Positions 34,477 through 43,930 of a stretch of DNA of 64,000 nucleotides are shown in pieces (position 1 is the first letter of the stretch; every line of letters starts with the position of its first letter). The notes below the pieces were generated by a model. That model was not told where the DNA came from, made no database searches, and was given only the letters and a program-made list of their open reading frames with translations. Both the position numbers and the translations under genes were made by a program. The stretch is from Granulicella aggregans (GTDB taxonomy: Bacteria > Acidobacteriota > Terriglobia > Terriglobales > Acidobacteriaceae): contig NZ_JAGSYE010000007.1 of assembly GCF_025685565.1 (NCBI RefSeq), positions 12,358 through 76,357 of the forward strand, written 5' to 3'.

Positions 34477-34639
34477 AGACCGGCTCTCCTGTCGCCCTTT
34501 AAGAGAACCATCCCAAACGAAACTCCTCAACTTAAAAACTGCCTAGTTTTGGGTTTTGGGTCAGTCGACCTACAGGCAAGAAAGAGATCCAATGCTCACA
34601 CTACTCGCTAAAAACTCTCTACTGTCCTGAAGCCGAAAT

Positions 34640-36253
34640 CTAATTTGGCATTCGTTTTTGACCCTGCAACGTGACCCACGACGCAAGATCTTGTGGGGAG
34701 ACGATTTGCTTTGCCATGATCGCATCGAGGAGGCTTCGTGTATTGACGGCTGGAAAGCGGATATCGATTGTGGTTCCGACTTTCTGTTTTGGAAGTTTTA
34801 CGATATAGCCTGGACGGTCATCAAACCTGCCGCCGTTGCTTGCCTCTTGCTCCTCAGGAGTCCAGTCCGCATTAGCAGCCCATAGCAATTCTGTGCGCCA
34901 AGAATGATCACCCATGATGACGATCGCGGAAGAGTCCCACTGCCCTTTGGCTTCAAGCAAAGATCGTACGTGACCAAGATATGCATCCGCTAAAGCTAAG
35001 TTGTCTATATAAGTGGAATTTCTTGTTGTGAGGATGTGCTTGGTTCGGTTGTAGATGCCGCCTGGATGAGGAACAGACATATGGATCAGGATGAAGTCAA
35101 AAGCGGGGTCGCGAAGGAGTTGATCAGCTGAGTCTGAGATCAGCTGATAATCCAAAATATGCGGCTTGTTAGCAGTATCCTCAGCGTTATTTCCATGAAC
35201 AATGGCAAATGGCAGATGATCCATGACGCTGGAGCTTAGTAGCAACGGATTAAAGATATTATCTGCTGTCGAGGCGCGTGGCAGCATTTTATTTGGGGCG
35301 GGCAGGCCCAAGGTCCAATAACAGGAGTCAAGGACCTCCGGAAGAGTGCGGCAATAGGGATTGTACCAACCTGCGATCGCCGTGTGGTATCTGGCAGCCA
35401 AGGCATCGCTGAAGACCGTGTCGTGTTGGTCAAAATCCAGCCACCGTTTCGTTAGAGGATTGTGAATCTTTAGGCGAACCCCATCTGATGAGGGGTGAAT
35501 TTGATCTACCGCCAGACCAGCCAAAAGGGACGGCATGGCGATCTCCGTCATGATGCCAGCGGGCACAACGCCGGTAAATACTGTGGACTGTTTGGCAAGT
35601 TGATCAAAGGCTGGGAGATTGAGGTTGTGGAATCGGTGTTCATACGTCTGTTGATAGGAGAGTTCGTCTAGTACTATCCATATGATGCGTGGATGGCACA
35701 CCATCTCTTGATTAGGAGAGATCATGGTCCGATGCAAAGGTAGTGGCACATTGAGCCCACGCGCCTGCCAGCCGAACCAAGCTAACTGGACTAAGACAAC
35801 GGATCCCCATATAGCCACAATACAGAGTGCATCTAGCGTAAGCGTTCTCAGACGCTCCAAGGTTGCCCGATGGACAGATCGGTAACACATACAAAACGAC
35901 ATAAACAATATCGTGGACAGTCCCAACAGACTAGGACTGATCCAATGCGGCGGGTGCCAAGTTACGAACAATGCGACGCTTTTGAGAGTGGCCCATGGCA
36001 GGAATAGAGAAATTCCCGCCCATAAGGTTATTGCTTCTCGTCGTGCGCCCTGTGCGAAAAACAGCAAACACGCAAAGAGAAACCATACGAAGGTGAACTC
36101 AAACACTGAAGGGATGAATAGCGCGCTGGCGGTGCCACTCCAGTGATAAATCGCGTTGTGGGACGGGGCGACTAGAGGGCCTACAATCCATAGGCAGCAG
36201 AGTGTCGTTACACCTAGAGCAGCAGCGGTTGAGCGAACCAAGCGCCGCTTCAT
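34640..36253 (-). CDS. Membrane sulfatase/phosphotransferase-like enzyme
   Basis: A 537-residue protein. Residues about 1-165 hold five or so membrane helices (LGVTTLCCLWIVGPLVAP, FEFTFVWFLFACLLFF, LDALCIVAIWGSVVLVQLAWFG). Residues about 185-530 form an alkaline-phosphatase-fold sulfatase-like domain: RIIWIVLDELSY with the metal Asp, a Thr/Ser-containing GVVPAGIMTEIAMPSLL at the nucleophile position, FILIHMSVPHPG and VIMGDHSWR for the last metal ligands. Likely a periplasm-facing phospho- or sulfo-group transferase acting on surface glycan. Its ATG overlaps the TGA of the methyltransferase upstream by 4 bp (operon of three). Confidence 0.83.
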   Translation of the reverse strand: MKRRLVRSTAAALGVTTLCCLWIVGPLVAPSHNAIYHWSGTASALFIPSVFEFTFVWFLFACLLFFAQGARREAITLWAGISLFLPWATLKSVALFVTWHPPHWISPSLLGLSTILFMSFCMCYRSVHRATLERLRTLTLDALCIVAIWGSVVLVQLAWFGWQARGLNVPLPLHRTMISPNQEMVCHPRIIWIVLDELSYQQTYEHRFHNLNLPAFDQLAKQSTVFTGVVPAGIMTEIAMPSLLAGLAVDQIHPSSDGVRLKIHNPLTKRWLDFDQHDTVFSDALAARYHTAIAGWYNPYCRTLPEVLDSCYWTLGLPAPNKMLPRASTADNIFNPLLLSSSVMDHLPFAIVHGNNAEDTANKPHILDYQLISDSADQLLRDPAFDFILIHMSVPHPGGIYNRTKHILTTRNSTYIDNLALADAYLGHVRSLLEAKGQWDSSAIVIMGDHSWRTELLWAANADWTPEEQEASNGGRFDDRPGYIVKLPKQKVGTTIDIRFPAVNTRSLLDAIMAKQIVSPQDLASWVTLQGQKRMPN

Positions 36254-37647
36254 TTCTTCCTCAAATGCAAGAGAATTCTGCCGTTGCGCAATGTTTTCTC
36301 TTTGATCGTCTCAAAATAATTGCCAAAGACATCGCGAAAGGATGGCTCATCGATGTGCTGGTAAATGCTTTTTCGACCGCGCAGGATTTCAATAAATTTC
36401 ACGTCTGAAGGGGGAACCCACTCTATGATGAGATCCTTGGTTGTGAGGCGACTGCAAAGCGAAGCTATGAGGGACAAGGGAATTTGGCTGCTTAGCAAGA
36501 GATGATGAACCACTGCGAGCATGAGGACGGTGTCAAAGTGACCAGAACAGCGATCAAGAAATGAGACCGTCTCTCGATTGTCCCAGCCGGTTGCAGGTGT
36601 TGGATAAGCAAGATCAACACAGAGTGGAAGAATGTTCTTTCCGTGGTTCAGCGCATTCATCGCAACGCGATCGACGGCGTTCGAATCAGTGTCAATCGCA
36701 ACGACCTCCGCGCCCAAATCGGCTGCAAGGTTCGAGTAAACGCCTGTATTACAGCCAACGTCCAAAACGCGGCGGGGATGCAGTTGCGATAAGGTGGCCT
36801 TGACGAACGCCAGCTTGTTTGTGTGGTCTTCTGCTTCGTAGTGGGTTGCGGTATCGACATAGTTGGACCACAAAGACCCTCTTTGAGGGGGCATTGCTCG
36901 CTGCATATCGCGTTTCAGAGATGTGAGCGCTTTGCGGATAATTTCTTCCACGATCTCGGGATCATTCGCTATCCGAGATCGAATCCTGGATGTAGTCGCG
37001 CCTTTCGTTTCAGTGTTTTTAGCGAACAAAAGTGGGAGAGTCACGGAGGTAAGAGCAGGCCTTTTGATCTTCCGGGACCAGGGGAGTGCCTTAAAAAGAT
37101 CCTCAGGCTCGTAGCCATCACGCCTCACGATGGTCGTCTGAAGGGGCCACCCCAACTGAGAATGGGCCAACATAGGAAGAAGAAAGGTACGAACAAATTG
37201 CCCATACGCAAACCAAAGAGGGCATTTCCGATCCATTCGCTGAACCGAAGGCACATCCACGAAAACGGGGCTGGCTCCACGGAACAGCACGTTGAGCGGA
37301 GTCGCGTCCTTTAAAATCCACCCCTCAACAAGCAACTCTATACACAGATCGAGTGTCAACTCAGCCGCCGATAGCCATAGCGAAGGGGGCCACTCCCAGG
37401 GATAAGAGCGAAAAGCAATGAGGGGGTGACGCAGAAAGAGGTTTTGATCTGCAACAACCGGATATACAACCTGACTAGCGACAATAAGATTGCGCGAAAC
37501 AAGGCTAGCGTATCTTGGTGTGTTTAGAAATTCGAGAAGGTCGTTTGCGAACGGGCTATTTATAGAGCGGTAGACGCTGTCTGGACGAATCGTGATGCTA
37601 CCGGCAGGGTCACGAAAAGTAGGGAGGGAGAAGGTCGAAGCCTCCAT
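36250..37647 (-). CDS. SAM-dependent methyltransferase with kinase-like N-terminal region
   Basis: A 465-residue protein. The C-terminal class I methyltransferase domain (about residues 285-460) has RRVLDVGCNTGVYSNLAADLGAEVVAIDTD for SAM binding and MLAVVHHLLLSSQIPL. The N-terminal region contains KDATPLNVLFRGASPVFVDVPS, which recalls the catalytic loop and metal site of aminoglycoside/choline-kinase-like folds; a degenerate kinase-like role is inference. Its ATG follows the TAG of the 72-residue gene without a gap and its stop overlaps the sulfatase gene, so the three are translationally coupled. Probably modifies a surface polysaccharide. Confidence 0.82.
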   Translation of the reverse strand: MEASTFSLPTFRDPAGSITIRPDSVYRSINSPFANDLLEFLNTPRYASLVSRNLIVASQVVYPVVADQNLFLRHPLIAFRSYPWEWPPSLWLSAAELTLDLCIELLVEGWILKDATPLNVLFRGASPVFVDVPSVQRMDRKCPLWFAYGQFVRTFLLPMLAHSQLGWPLQTTIVRRDGYEPEDLFKALPWSRKIKRPALTSVTLPLLFAKNTETKGATTSRIRSRIANDPEIVEEIIRKALTSLKRDMQRAMPPQRGSLWSNYVDTATHYEAEDHTNKLAFVKATLSQLHPRRVLDVGCNTGVYSNLAADLGAEVVAIDTDSNAVDRVAMNALNHGKNILPLCVDLAYPTPATGWDNRETVSFLDRCSGHFDTVLMLAVVHHLLLSSQIPLSLIASLCSRLTTKDLIIEWVPPSDVKFIEILRGRKSIYQHIDEPSFRDVFGNYFETIKEKTLRNGRILLHLRKK

Positions 37648-37866
37648 CTACTCTGATCTCTTCTCCGGTCTTTTGACCTCATTGATGAGCTTTCTTAAGC
37701 GTTTGCGAAAATAGATTAGAGAGCCTGTAATGAAAGCGCTTAGGCCCTGAAAGACGAGGATTGCAGATCCGGGATCCGTATAGCCATAAGCGGGGTGTTC
37801 AAAAGTCAGAGCAAGAAAGAAGAAAAGTGCGCCCATCGTTGCCAGATATTGAAGTCTCAAACTCAT
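37648..37866 (-). CDS. Small single-span membrane protein at head of the methyltransferase operon
   Basis: A 72-residue protein starting at ATG 37866 with AAGGAC about 9 nt upstream; the longer upstream reading has no membrane logic. Hydrophobic segments YLATMGALFFFLALTF and ILVFQGLSAFITGSLIYF flank YTDPGSA, and a basic tail (FRKRLRKLINEVKR) follows. The DPGS motif with a following membrane helix is typical of small proteins beside sulfatase-like and methyltransferase genes in polysaccharide loci. First gene of the three-gene leftward operon; likely a membrane partner of the sulfatase-like enzyme. Confidence 0.75.
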   Translation of the reverse strand: MSLRLQYLATMGALFFFLALTFEHPAYGYTDPGSAILVFQGLSAFITGSLIYFRKRLRKLINEVKRPEKRSE

Positions 37867-38084
37867 CAGCACGTCCTTATGGAGAGGCATCCAGGGGATG
37901 CCATTAGCTATGTGTGACGATTCAACAGAATGAAAGTTGCATTCGAAAAGTATAGCGCTCATTCCCCGTTTGAAGGTAATCCGGATCAAAATTAGCGCAC
38001 GCGGGACCAGCGGGTCAGTATCCAGCTTCGGTCCTGCTCTCTCTTCGGGGTGAGCAAGCGCCCGAGAAGCCGGCCGGAGGCGCA

Positions 38085-38566
38085 CGACTTCAAAGTAGTT
38101 GCCTTCTATTGCTCCTGCAGGAACCTCGCGGGGATTGCCAAGGCCGACAGCTGCGTTCGAGATACGTCACAAACGGGCGGCGCCGAGAAGGCTCTATAAT
38201 GTTTTTCTCAGCACATTCTACAACATCGTCTTGTCGAGCGAAGGCTCGTCAACCAACTGGCTCAAGAGCGTGCTCCCATCGCGTAGATGCTTCAGTTGAC
38301 GCACCTGATCGACCTCCAAGCCAACGTACTTCGCACTTCCGAAGTCATAGCTCCAGACATGGTTCGCATGCTCAGGCCGGAAGCGAATGGATTGCCCGGC
38401 TTGCTGTTCTCTCGCAGCCTCACAGCCATAGTGGTGGCCATCCAGAAGGCGCTCCGCCGCACTCCGACGGCGACGTGGCCCAACAACACTCAGATCAACC
38501 TCATCCATCCAATCATCTTAACCACGCACACACACAAAGTACATATGGCCAACACGAGACGCTTAC
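38085..38566 (-). pseudogene. Mosaic of IS66 end, IS66 TnpA start and IS3 OrfA/OrfB pieces
   Basis: From right to left the minus strand shows an IS66-type end (38546-38566, GTAAGCGTCTCGTGTTGGCC), an IS66 TnpA start (VDLSVVGPRRRRSAAER), an IS3 OrfB piece (FRPEHANHVWSYDF), an IS3 OrfA C-terminus (YVGLEVDQVRQ, SLDKTML) and an OrfB N-terminus (EPSRRRPFVTYLE). Segments from at least two IS families are joined; nothing is intact. The OrfA piece resembles the intact element at 757-1023. Confidence 0.75.
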
Positions 38567-38587
38567 TGAAGGAACGCGAGAAGCCAC

Positions 38588-39133
38588 TCAGAACGCGTGG
38601 CATGGTAACCGCTCTATCCCAGGAAAGTACAGCGGCAGGTAATGGGTCAAGAGCCGAAGCTGGTTCCGCGTCTTCTCCAGCGAGATCTGCGCATAGGTGA
38701 GCGACAGCTCTTGAAAGTCATGGATCTGGTTCACGAGCGGGTTATGGTAGTGCTGAGTCACGCCGGTGTTGAGCAGATGTAGCAGGACCTGAGCGTCCTT
38801 CGGATCGTTCTTGTCCCAGGAGTTATGCATGGCTTCGCGGGTACGGGCCACAGCCAGCGAAGCGATCAACTCCAGGTGGAAGCCTTCGGCCTGCAGGAAG
38901 TGCGCAAGCGGCCGGTGGTAGCTCCCAGTGGCCTCGAAGACGATGCGCACCGGGTGCTTCAGGCCATGAAGAAAATCGGCAAACCGTCAGAACTCAACGG
39001 CGGTGTTGGGCAAGGATAAGGCGTTTGCGGCTCTTCCATCCCGGAGGCTTCGATCAGTACATCGTGACGGAGCTCGGCAATATCGATCGCTACGAGAACG
39101 GTGGACGGTTGAGTAGGCTGGACAAGGGACATG
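38588..39133 (-). pseudogene. IS110-family transposase relic, copy 2
   Basis: Starts MSLVQPTQPSTVLVAIDIAE, frameshifts around 39000-39040, then reads RIVFEATGSYHRPLAHFLQAE, ELIASLAVARTREAMHNSWDKNDPKDAQVLLHLL and YAQISLEKTRNQLRLLTHYLPLYFPG. It runs further toward the C-terminus than copy 1 and lacks its TAG, but is frameshifted and truncated. Confidence 0.8.
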
Positions 39134-39286
39134 GCTGATCCTCTCCTGAAGTGAAAGTAGGCATACGTTCAGCTTAGGAGACCTACAGCCAGCCATGGCC
39201 AAACTAATCGGATCTCGGTCGCTACGCTCCCTCGATCCGGTTCGCTGCCTTCCTCCAACTCTTCCTTCCAAGTGCTTCGTGTGGTG
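38744..39286. repeat. 545-bp repeated relic segment, copy 2
   Basis: Direct repeat of 28694-29237, about 10 kb away, with scattered substitutions and small indels. The pair flanks the acyltransferase gene, the IS3/IS66 nest and the sulfatase operon, and could serve as a recombination substrate. Confidence 0.8.
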
Positions 39287-39299
39287 CTACCGGTCACGG

Positions 39300-39543
39300 T
39301 TTACTTAGCGTCGAATAATCGGCTGGGCCAAAGCTTGGAAAGCGGGGCTGGTGTGTATTCGCCGGGCCGCCCGATGAAGAACGGTCACGTCGAACGTTTG
39401 TACGGCAGGATGCATCACGAGTGCCTCAACGCAACACGGTTACGGACATTCGATGATGTTCGATGTGTCTGAGTAAATTGGCGCGAGGAATGCAACTGCG
39501 AGCGGCCACATAGCTCGCTGGACTACCGCACACCCCAGGCTTA
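39300..39543 (+). pseudogene. IS3 OrfB C-terminal relic
   Basis: The plus strand reads YSPGRPMKNGHVERLYGRMHHECLN, a TGA, then NWREECNCERPHSSLDYRTPQA. Catalytic Glu region and C-terminus of an IS3 OrfB. It differs in sequence from the similar relic at 29217-29499, although both follow the same 545-bp repeat. Confidence 0.72.
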
Positions 39544-39704
39544 AGACATCAGTTCGGCTATCCAGATGTGGAAAGCAAAGAACCCTTCCTACATCTGCAC
39601 AGGCGCGGCGGCGACGAGGTCGTCTCGACGCCCAGACAAGACGGGGAAACGCCAGTTATCAATGAGCGAGAACATGGGCAGGTTAGTCGATTGGTAGGTG
39701 CCGA

Positions 39705-41423
39705 TTACTTGGAAAACACTGATAGGCCCTTGGGAAAGAACTGTACTTGAACAATCACGCTTGTATCAGATTGCTTCCCTGGCAAATATACAGGTGCCTT
39801 CCACCACTCCTGCTGCACACGCAATGAGATCTCTGTCTCCTCATGCACTCGTTTCTGAATTCCCAGGCCGAAATCATTCTGTGTCACTCCCGAAGCGACG
39901 AAGTCTTTGGCTACTTTGGCGTGTCGGTAGTTGAAATCTATCGTCTCTCGCGGCGAGATGTGATAGTCCAGCCATCCCTCGCCGTCTTTACCCTCACGAC
40001 CGGCAACGTCTCCCATCAGAAAGCCTTTGTTAGTGTATCCCTGCTTTTGGATGCTTTCTGTATACAGATAGCTCCCTCTAAGACTTCGACCAGTAGGTGG
40101 ATCAGTATTTGCACCCTCCACTCGCAAATCCATTTTAGGGATCCATGGCACCATTGCGAGATAGATGCCGGGACGGAGGCCAGCATGACGTGGAGCGTCC
40201 ACGGCACTCACATCATCGTGCACGATGGTGTCGCAATATAAGGTCGCCCAATGACGTAGGAACGGCAGCCGCCATGTGAAATCGAACTCTGAAAATCTCG
40301 CTCCCGGATCATCACGTGATTCCTTTTCTGCTGTGGACACATTCTGCAGGCTGAGAAAGCTTTTCAGAAAGCTATGGACGGTAATAGGGGCATGTCCTTT
40401 TCCACCCCAAATCACCGAACGCGCAAAGCCAATCTCGACGTTCTCAGTCGGCTTAAAGCTGATCTTCTCAGTATGCATCCAAGGATCGTTCGGGTAGGTA
40501 TGCCCCTGAAGGCTACCAACCATAAACATGTATCTGAAGGGGCCCGTCACGCGCGAAAGTAGAGGGATCTGAAACGGTTCAACCCGATCGATCTGAAAAG
40601 CGTACAAATTCTCGGCGTTGTTGCTGTAGATGAAGCTACCAGCTCTATCGGGCCCCAGCCAGTGATCGGATTTGCCAAACGAAATCTCGTGGTCCAGTAG
40701 CCGGAGCGAAAGATTGGCCTCCACTACGCGAAAGACGTTAATTTCAGGTAGTGGACCTGCTGGCACGGTCGCTTGGAGCTGGCCGACAACCAGCGGAACT
40801 CCGTCGTTAGCTGCGAGGCTCGCAGCTAGGCTCGGGGAATAACCAGGTGCAGACGGAGCGTGCTGATATTCTCCACGAAAGAACAGACTGAACCTTGCTG
40901 CCTGGGCTGAAATGGAAGCGCCCTGAAGAATGTTAATGCCGCTTTGATAAGGTCTTCCATAGTCGCCAAAAACACTTTGGCCTAAGTGATAGCTGTCTCG
41001 CAATGGAGTTCCAGCGATACCATGGACGCGGCTATATACGCTGTCATACCGTATCGTGACGCTATCCTGTGGGCTCAACGGGAACTCGCGCCGCAATGCC
41101 GCCAGAACCTCGAACGCTTCGGGATCGTCCGAAAGTGAAGCAGCTGAAGATACGGATTGGATCATTTGGGCAATACTGCGTCTAGTCCACGGTCGTAGTC
41201 CGAAGTATCCACGATCTAGATAACCTAAACCGCGTAAGCGGTCGAGTGCCGGGTACACCCAACTGTCAATTGGAACATAAACATCAACTGGGTTATACGG
41301 TTGGACTTTCGTCGGACCTTGTGCAAGAGCGGACGGGATACAAGGAATGCCGCTGGCCACGAGGGAAAGAAAGACGCAGAAAACGGCGTCTACTGCGTTG
41401 GGCTTGGAGCACTTGAAGTTCAC
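39705..41423 (-). CDS. Wzi-like capsule assembly outer-membrane protein
   Basis: A 572-residue protein. GTG start with AAGGA about 9 nt upstream. Signal peptide at residues about 10-35 (VFCVFLSLVASGIPCIPSALAQ). The mature part begins with the Wzi-type VYVPIDSWVYPALDRLRGLGYLD and LRPWTRRSIAQM, then alternates beta strands of an outer-membrane barrel (FSLFFRGEYQHAP, LSLRLLDHEISFGKSDHWLGP, VEIGFARSVIWGG) to a terminal aromatic-containing strand. Wzi proteins attach capsular or exopolysaccharide to the cell surface. Leftward single gene between IS relics in the polysaccharide locus. Confidence 0.88.
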   Translation of the reverse strand: MNFKCSKPNAVDAVFCVFLSLVASGIPCIPSALAQGPTKVQPYNPVDVYVPIDSWVYPALDRLRGLGYLDRGYFGLRPWTRRSIAQMIQSVSSAASLSDDPEAFEVLAALRREFPLSPQDSVTIRYDSVYSRVHGIAGTPLRDSYHLGQSVFGDYGRPYQSGINILQGASISAQAARFSLFFRGEYQHAPSAPGYSPSLAASLAANDGVPLVVGQLQATVPAGPLPEINVFRVVEANLSLRLLDHEISFGKSDHWLGPDRAGSFIYSNNAENLYAFQIDRVEPFQIPLLSRVTGPFRYMFMVGSLQGHTYPNDPWMHTEKISFKPTENVEIGFARSVIWGGKGHAPITVHSFLKSFLSLQNVSTAEKESRDDPGARFSEFDFTWRLPFLRHWATLYCDTIVHDDVSAVDAPRHAGLRPGIYLAMVPWIPKMDLRVEGANTDPPTGRSLRGSYLYTESIQKQGYTNKGFLMGDVAGREGKDGEGWLDYHISPRETIDFNYRHAKVAKDFVASGVTQNDFGLGIQKRVHEETEISLRVQQEWWKAPVYLPGKQSDTSVIVQVQFFPKGLSVFSK

Positions 41424-41592
41424 TTTATCTTTCCTTCACTTTGATCCGCATTGGCAATGTTTTCGGCTTCCGGCAAGAGTCAACTGGTGCGAGGATTATC
41501 GTCTGTTGTCTGTGAAGGATCAGGCTCTGGGCTTGGCCCACCTTATACTGACTCACTGAATTTAGTGTTCCTATACTATAGCCCACACCGGA

Positions 41593-42120
41593 TCAGCCCG
41601 AGCAGGTGGTAAAACTGCAGCCCGCCGTACTGCTTACGCCAGTGGAATCAAGTCCGCTTGACAATCCGGCGTCTTTACACGCCAAAGCCGTCGTCTTCCC
41701 GATCGCGACCTCGATCTGCCGCAACAGATTGACCACCTGCTTAGGCTGGCATTTCTTGCCTCGTCCCACATCCTCTCCTTCTCCAGTGTCTCTCTTCTTA
41801 TTTGGCACTTTTGAAACCGGACACTCCATTCCATACCGGCCGTTCGCACAGGCCATGTTCTCTCTGAGCGAACGCCACATCGGCTCTACATCGGCAAGCC
41901 TCAGCCGTTTCTGGGTTCATGCCCTTGAGCGCCTTGCGACGCAGACCTAACTCCGCCACCAACAGCTTGAACCGGCGGTTATCGCCCTCTGGCCGTTGTG
42001 CCTCGCTCACATCCATACCGCCGGCCTTGTGCTCCCGTCGTTGAAGGTCGCCGTGCTTATACCTTGCTCGCATTACAGATCCAAGCTCCTCAAACGAGCA
42101 TTGCCCTGCGTCACCTTCTC
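41593..42120 (-). pseudogene. Scrambled IS3 OrfA/OrfB relics
   Basis: The left part reads GRGKKCQPKQVVNLLRQIEVA and, after a shift, FHWRKQYGGLQF (IS3 OrfA N-terminal half). The right part reads DNRRFKLLVAELGLRRKALKG with OrfB-start-like sequence. The order is wrong for a single element, so at least two fragments were joined. No terminal repeats recognised. Confidence 0.65.
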
Positions 42121-42124
42121 CAGA

Positions 42125-43795
42125 TTATTGCTCGGGAGGCGAAGAAAATCCTTGGAGCGGTTTCGACGTACCGTCGGCCACGGCGAAATGCGGAAACATC
42201 CGGATAGTTTGGTTGAGACTGGCAGGAGGGATTGGAGCATAGGTTACGGCATATCGATAGTCAGGTAGGATGGCTGCTCCGCTGATAAATGAAAATTTGC
42301 GTTTCCGTATCGCATCAGGATCAAAGCTAAATTTATTAGTCCGCATCGGAATATGTAGAGATTCAATTGCGGCGTCCAGTTCCGAGTTAAGGATATCGGC
42401 CTCGAATCCAAGGCCTGCGGCATGGGATCTGACCAGATAGACGACGGTCTTATGGCAATTTGCAGAATCGAAAGGTAGTGTGTTTCTGTACACAGTGTTC
42501 TGAAAAGGTGTGAGAATGAGAAGGTGTGGCAGATGGCTGTTTGATAGTGTCAGAGTAAGCAAAGCGTCATAAGTGACGATTACAGAGCATTCGTCACCAT
42601 GCGCGTCACTTATAAAAGCAACCACCTCTTCAGGCCGATCGATCATACTAGCTTTACCCAGTGATTCGCGAAGTAGAAGATGCTTGATACCAACTGCGCT
42701 CCAAACCCCAATAAAACCCAGGAATACATATTGAATGAAACGCGGGCGAAGAGTCTGAATAAGGATAGCTACTAGTGGAGCCAGGACTGGCAAGGCGAGC
42801 AGTCCGTTGCGGGGTTTCACTCCCAGTCCACTTAATACGACCAGGCCAAAGAAAATTAGAGCAAATAAGGTAATGCTTCCAAGACTGCTCTGGCTATTTC
42901 GAATACCGGTTGCTCCATTTAGGAGATTGGCGAGGTGTATTCTCCTCCAGACTGCAACAAAAGTCAGGTACGTAAACGCTAAGACAGCAAGAATCGCGAG
43001 TGGATGCCAGGGGAGATAGGCTTCGGAGCAAAATGTTGCTTGGACGAGGCGGGCCAGTGAAATCAAAAAGCCTGAGCGCTGGCCAGTGCTGCCGGCAGTG
43101 TGGACCGTGAAAAAAGCTCGTAGCTGGGGTGCGATCAAGGAGACGAAAACCGCAGACATCAATACATATTGTCTCCAAATCCCCCATGTATAACGTGCGA
43201 GCAATGCCGCGCTAAGTGCAGCGAAGAAGATCAAGGTGATGTAGTTGAGGTAAAAGAGAGCCGCCAACGGAAGGCCTAACAGCATTGATCGCGTATAAGT
43301 GAAACGCAGTTTCGATAGAGAAGAAGCTGGCTGCAAAGCAAAGGTCATGGTGAGAAGGGCAAGCCCAGTCCACCATCCATACCAGCGGATCGTATTCCCC
43401 CACATGAGCAACTGGGGATGTAGCGTAGCAATCAGTAGAAAGCCGATAATCTCGCGTGTCGTGCGAAGCAAAGGAATTACCGCAAAAACAAAGATCGCCA
43501 GCCCAATATAGAGCAGAAATAGGGGAAATAGGCCCATCCAGCGAGGCGAATGATTGAACTCGTATGCAAAGTGGGCAAGTAGATACATCCCCGGAGGATG
43601 AATGTCCCCAGAGTTCGCCGTATGGATGATCTCCAAAACGCTGCTATTTACGTAGTTGAGGCTAATGTGTTCGTCATCGTACAAATTCCGCACTGAAAGC
43701 AAGGCAATCGAGGTTACAAACGAAAGCGTCAGAAAGAGGACGGCCAAAAATCGGCGATTTGCAACGAATCGGAACTCCGAGATTACTGAACTCAC
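42125..43795 (-). CDS. GT39/ArnT-like membrane glycosyltransferase
   Basis: A 556-residue protein with about 10-11 membrane helices in residues 15-370. The first periplasmic loop contains VRNLYDDEHISLNYV and IHTANSGDIHPPGMYLL; the adjacent Asp-Asp-Glu and the IHPPGMYLLAH segment are typical of GT-C polyprenyl-phosphate-sugar-dependent enzymes (PMT/ArnT type). The C-terminal about 170 residues are periplasmic. It would add a sugar from a lipid carrier to a glycan or lipid on the outer face of the inner membrane. GTG start; leftward single gene between IS debris. Confidence 0.82.
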   Translation of the reverse strand: MSSVISEFRFVANRRFLAVLFLTLSFVTSIALLSVRNLYDDEHISLNYVNSSVLEIIHTANSGDIHPPGMYLLAHFAYEFNHSPRWMGLFPLFLLYIGLAIFVFAVIPLLRTTREIIGFLLIATLHPQLLMWGNTIRWYGWWTGLALLTMTFALQPASSLSKLRFTYTRSMLLGLPLAALFYLNYITLIFFAALSAALLARYTWGIWRQYVLMSAVFVSLIAPQLRAFFTVHTAGSTGQRSGFLISLARLVQATFCSEAYLPWHPLAILAVLAFTYLTFVAVWRRIHLANLLNGATGIRNSQSSLGSITLFALIFFGLVVLSGLGVKPRNGLLALPVLAPLVAILIQTLRPRFIQYVFLGFIGVWSAVGIKHLLLRESLGKASMIDRPEEVVAFISDAHGDECSVIVTYDALLTLTLSNSHLPHLLILTPFQNTVYRNTLPFDSANCHKTVVYLVRSHAAGLGFEADILNSELDAAIESLHIPMRTNKFSFDPDAIRKRKFSFISGAAILPDYRYAVTYAPIPPASLNQTIRMFPHFAVADGTSKPLQGFSSPPEQ

Positions 43796-43930
43796 GATGG
43801 GCGCTCCCCCAGAGAATAGACTACATTATTGGCCAAATGGGCTCCAAATCGAATCGATTGCCGCCACATTGACGCTTGGTTCCGTTCACCAATAGATTCA
43901 GCCATCCTTCTACAATTATCCGGTCATAGG

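Larger units (their letters stand above)
31426..34563 (-). mobile_element. IS3-family element interrupted by an IS66 element
   Basis: Perfect 19-bp terminal inverted repeats, TGACCCAAAACCCAAAACT at 31426-31444 and its complement at 34545-34563, bound the unit. Inside, the minus strand keeps the OrfA start at the right (34339-34476) and the OrfB end at the left (31574-31815), with the IS66 element between. About 700 bp of the IS3 (end of OrfA, most of OrfB) are missing, so insertion was accompanied or followed by a deletion. No clear target duplication flanks it. Confidence 0.85.
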
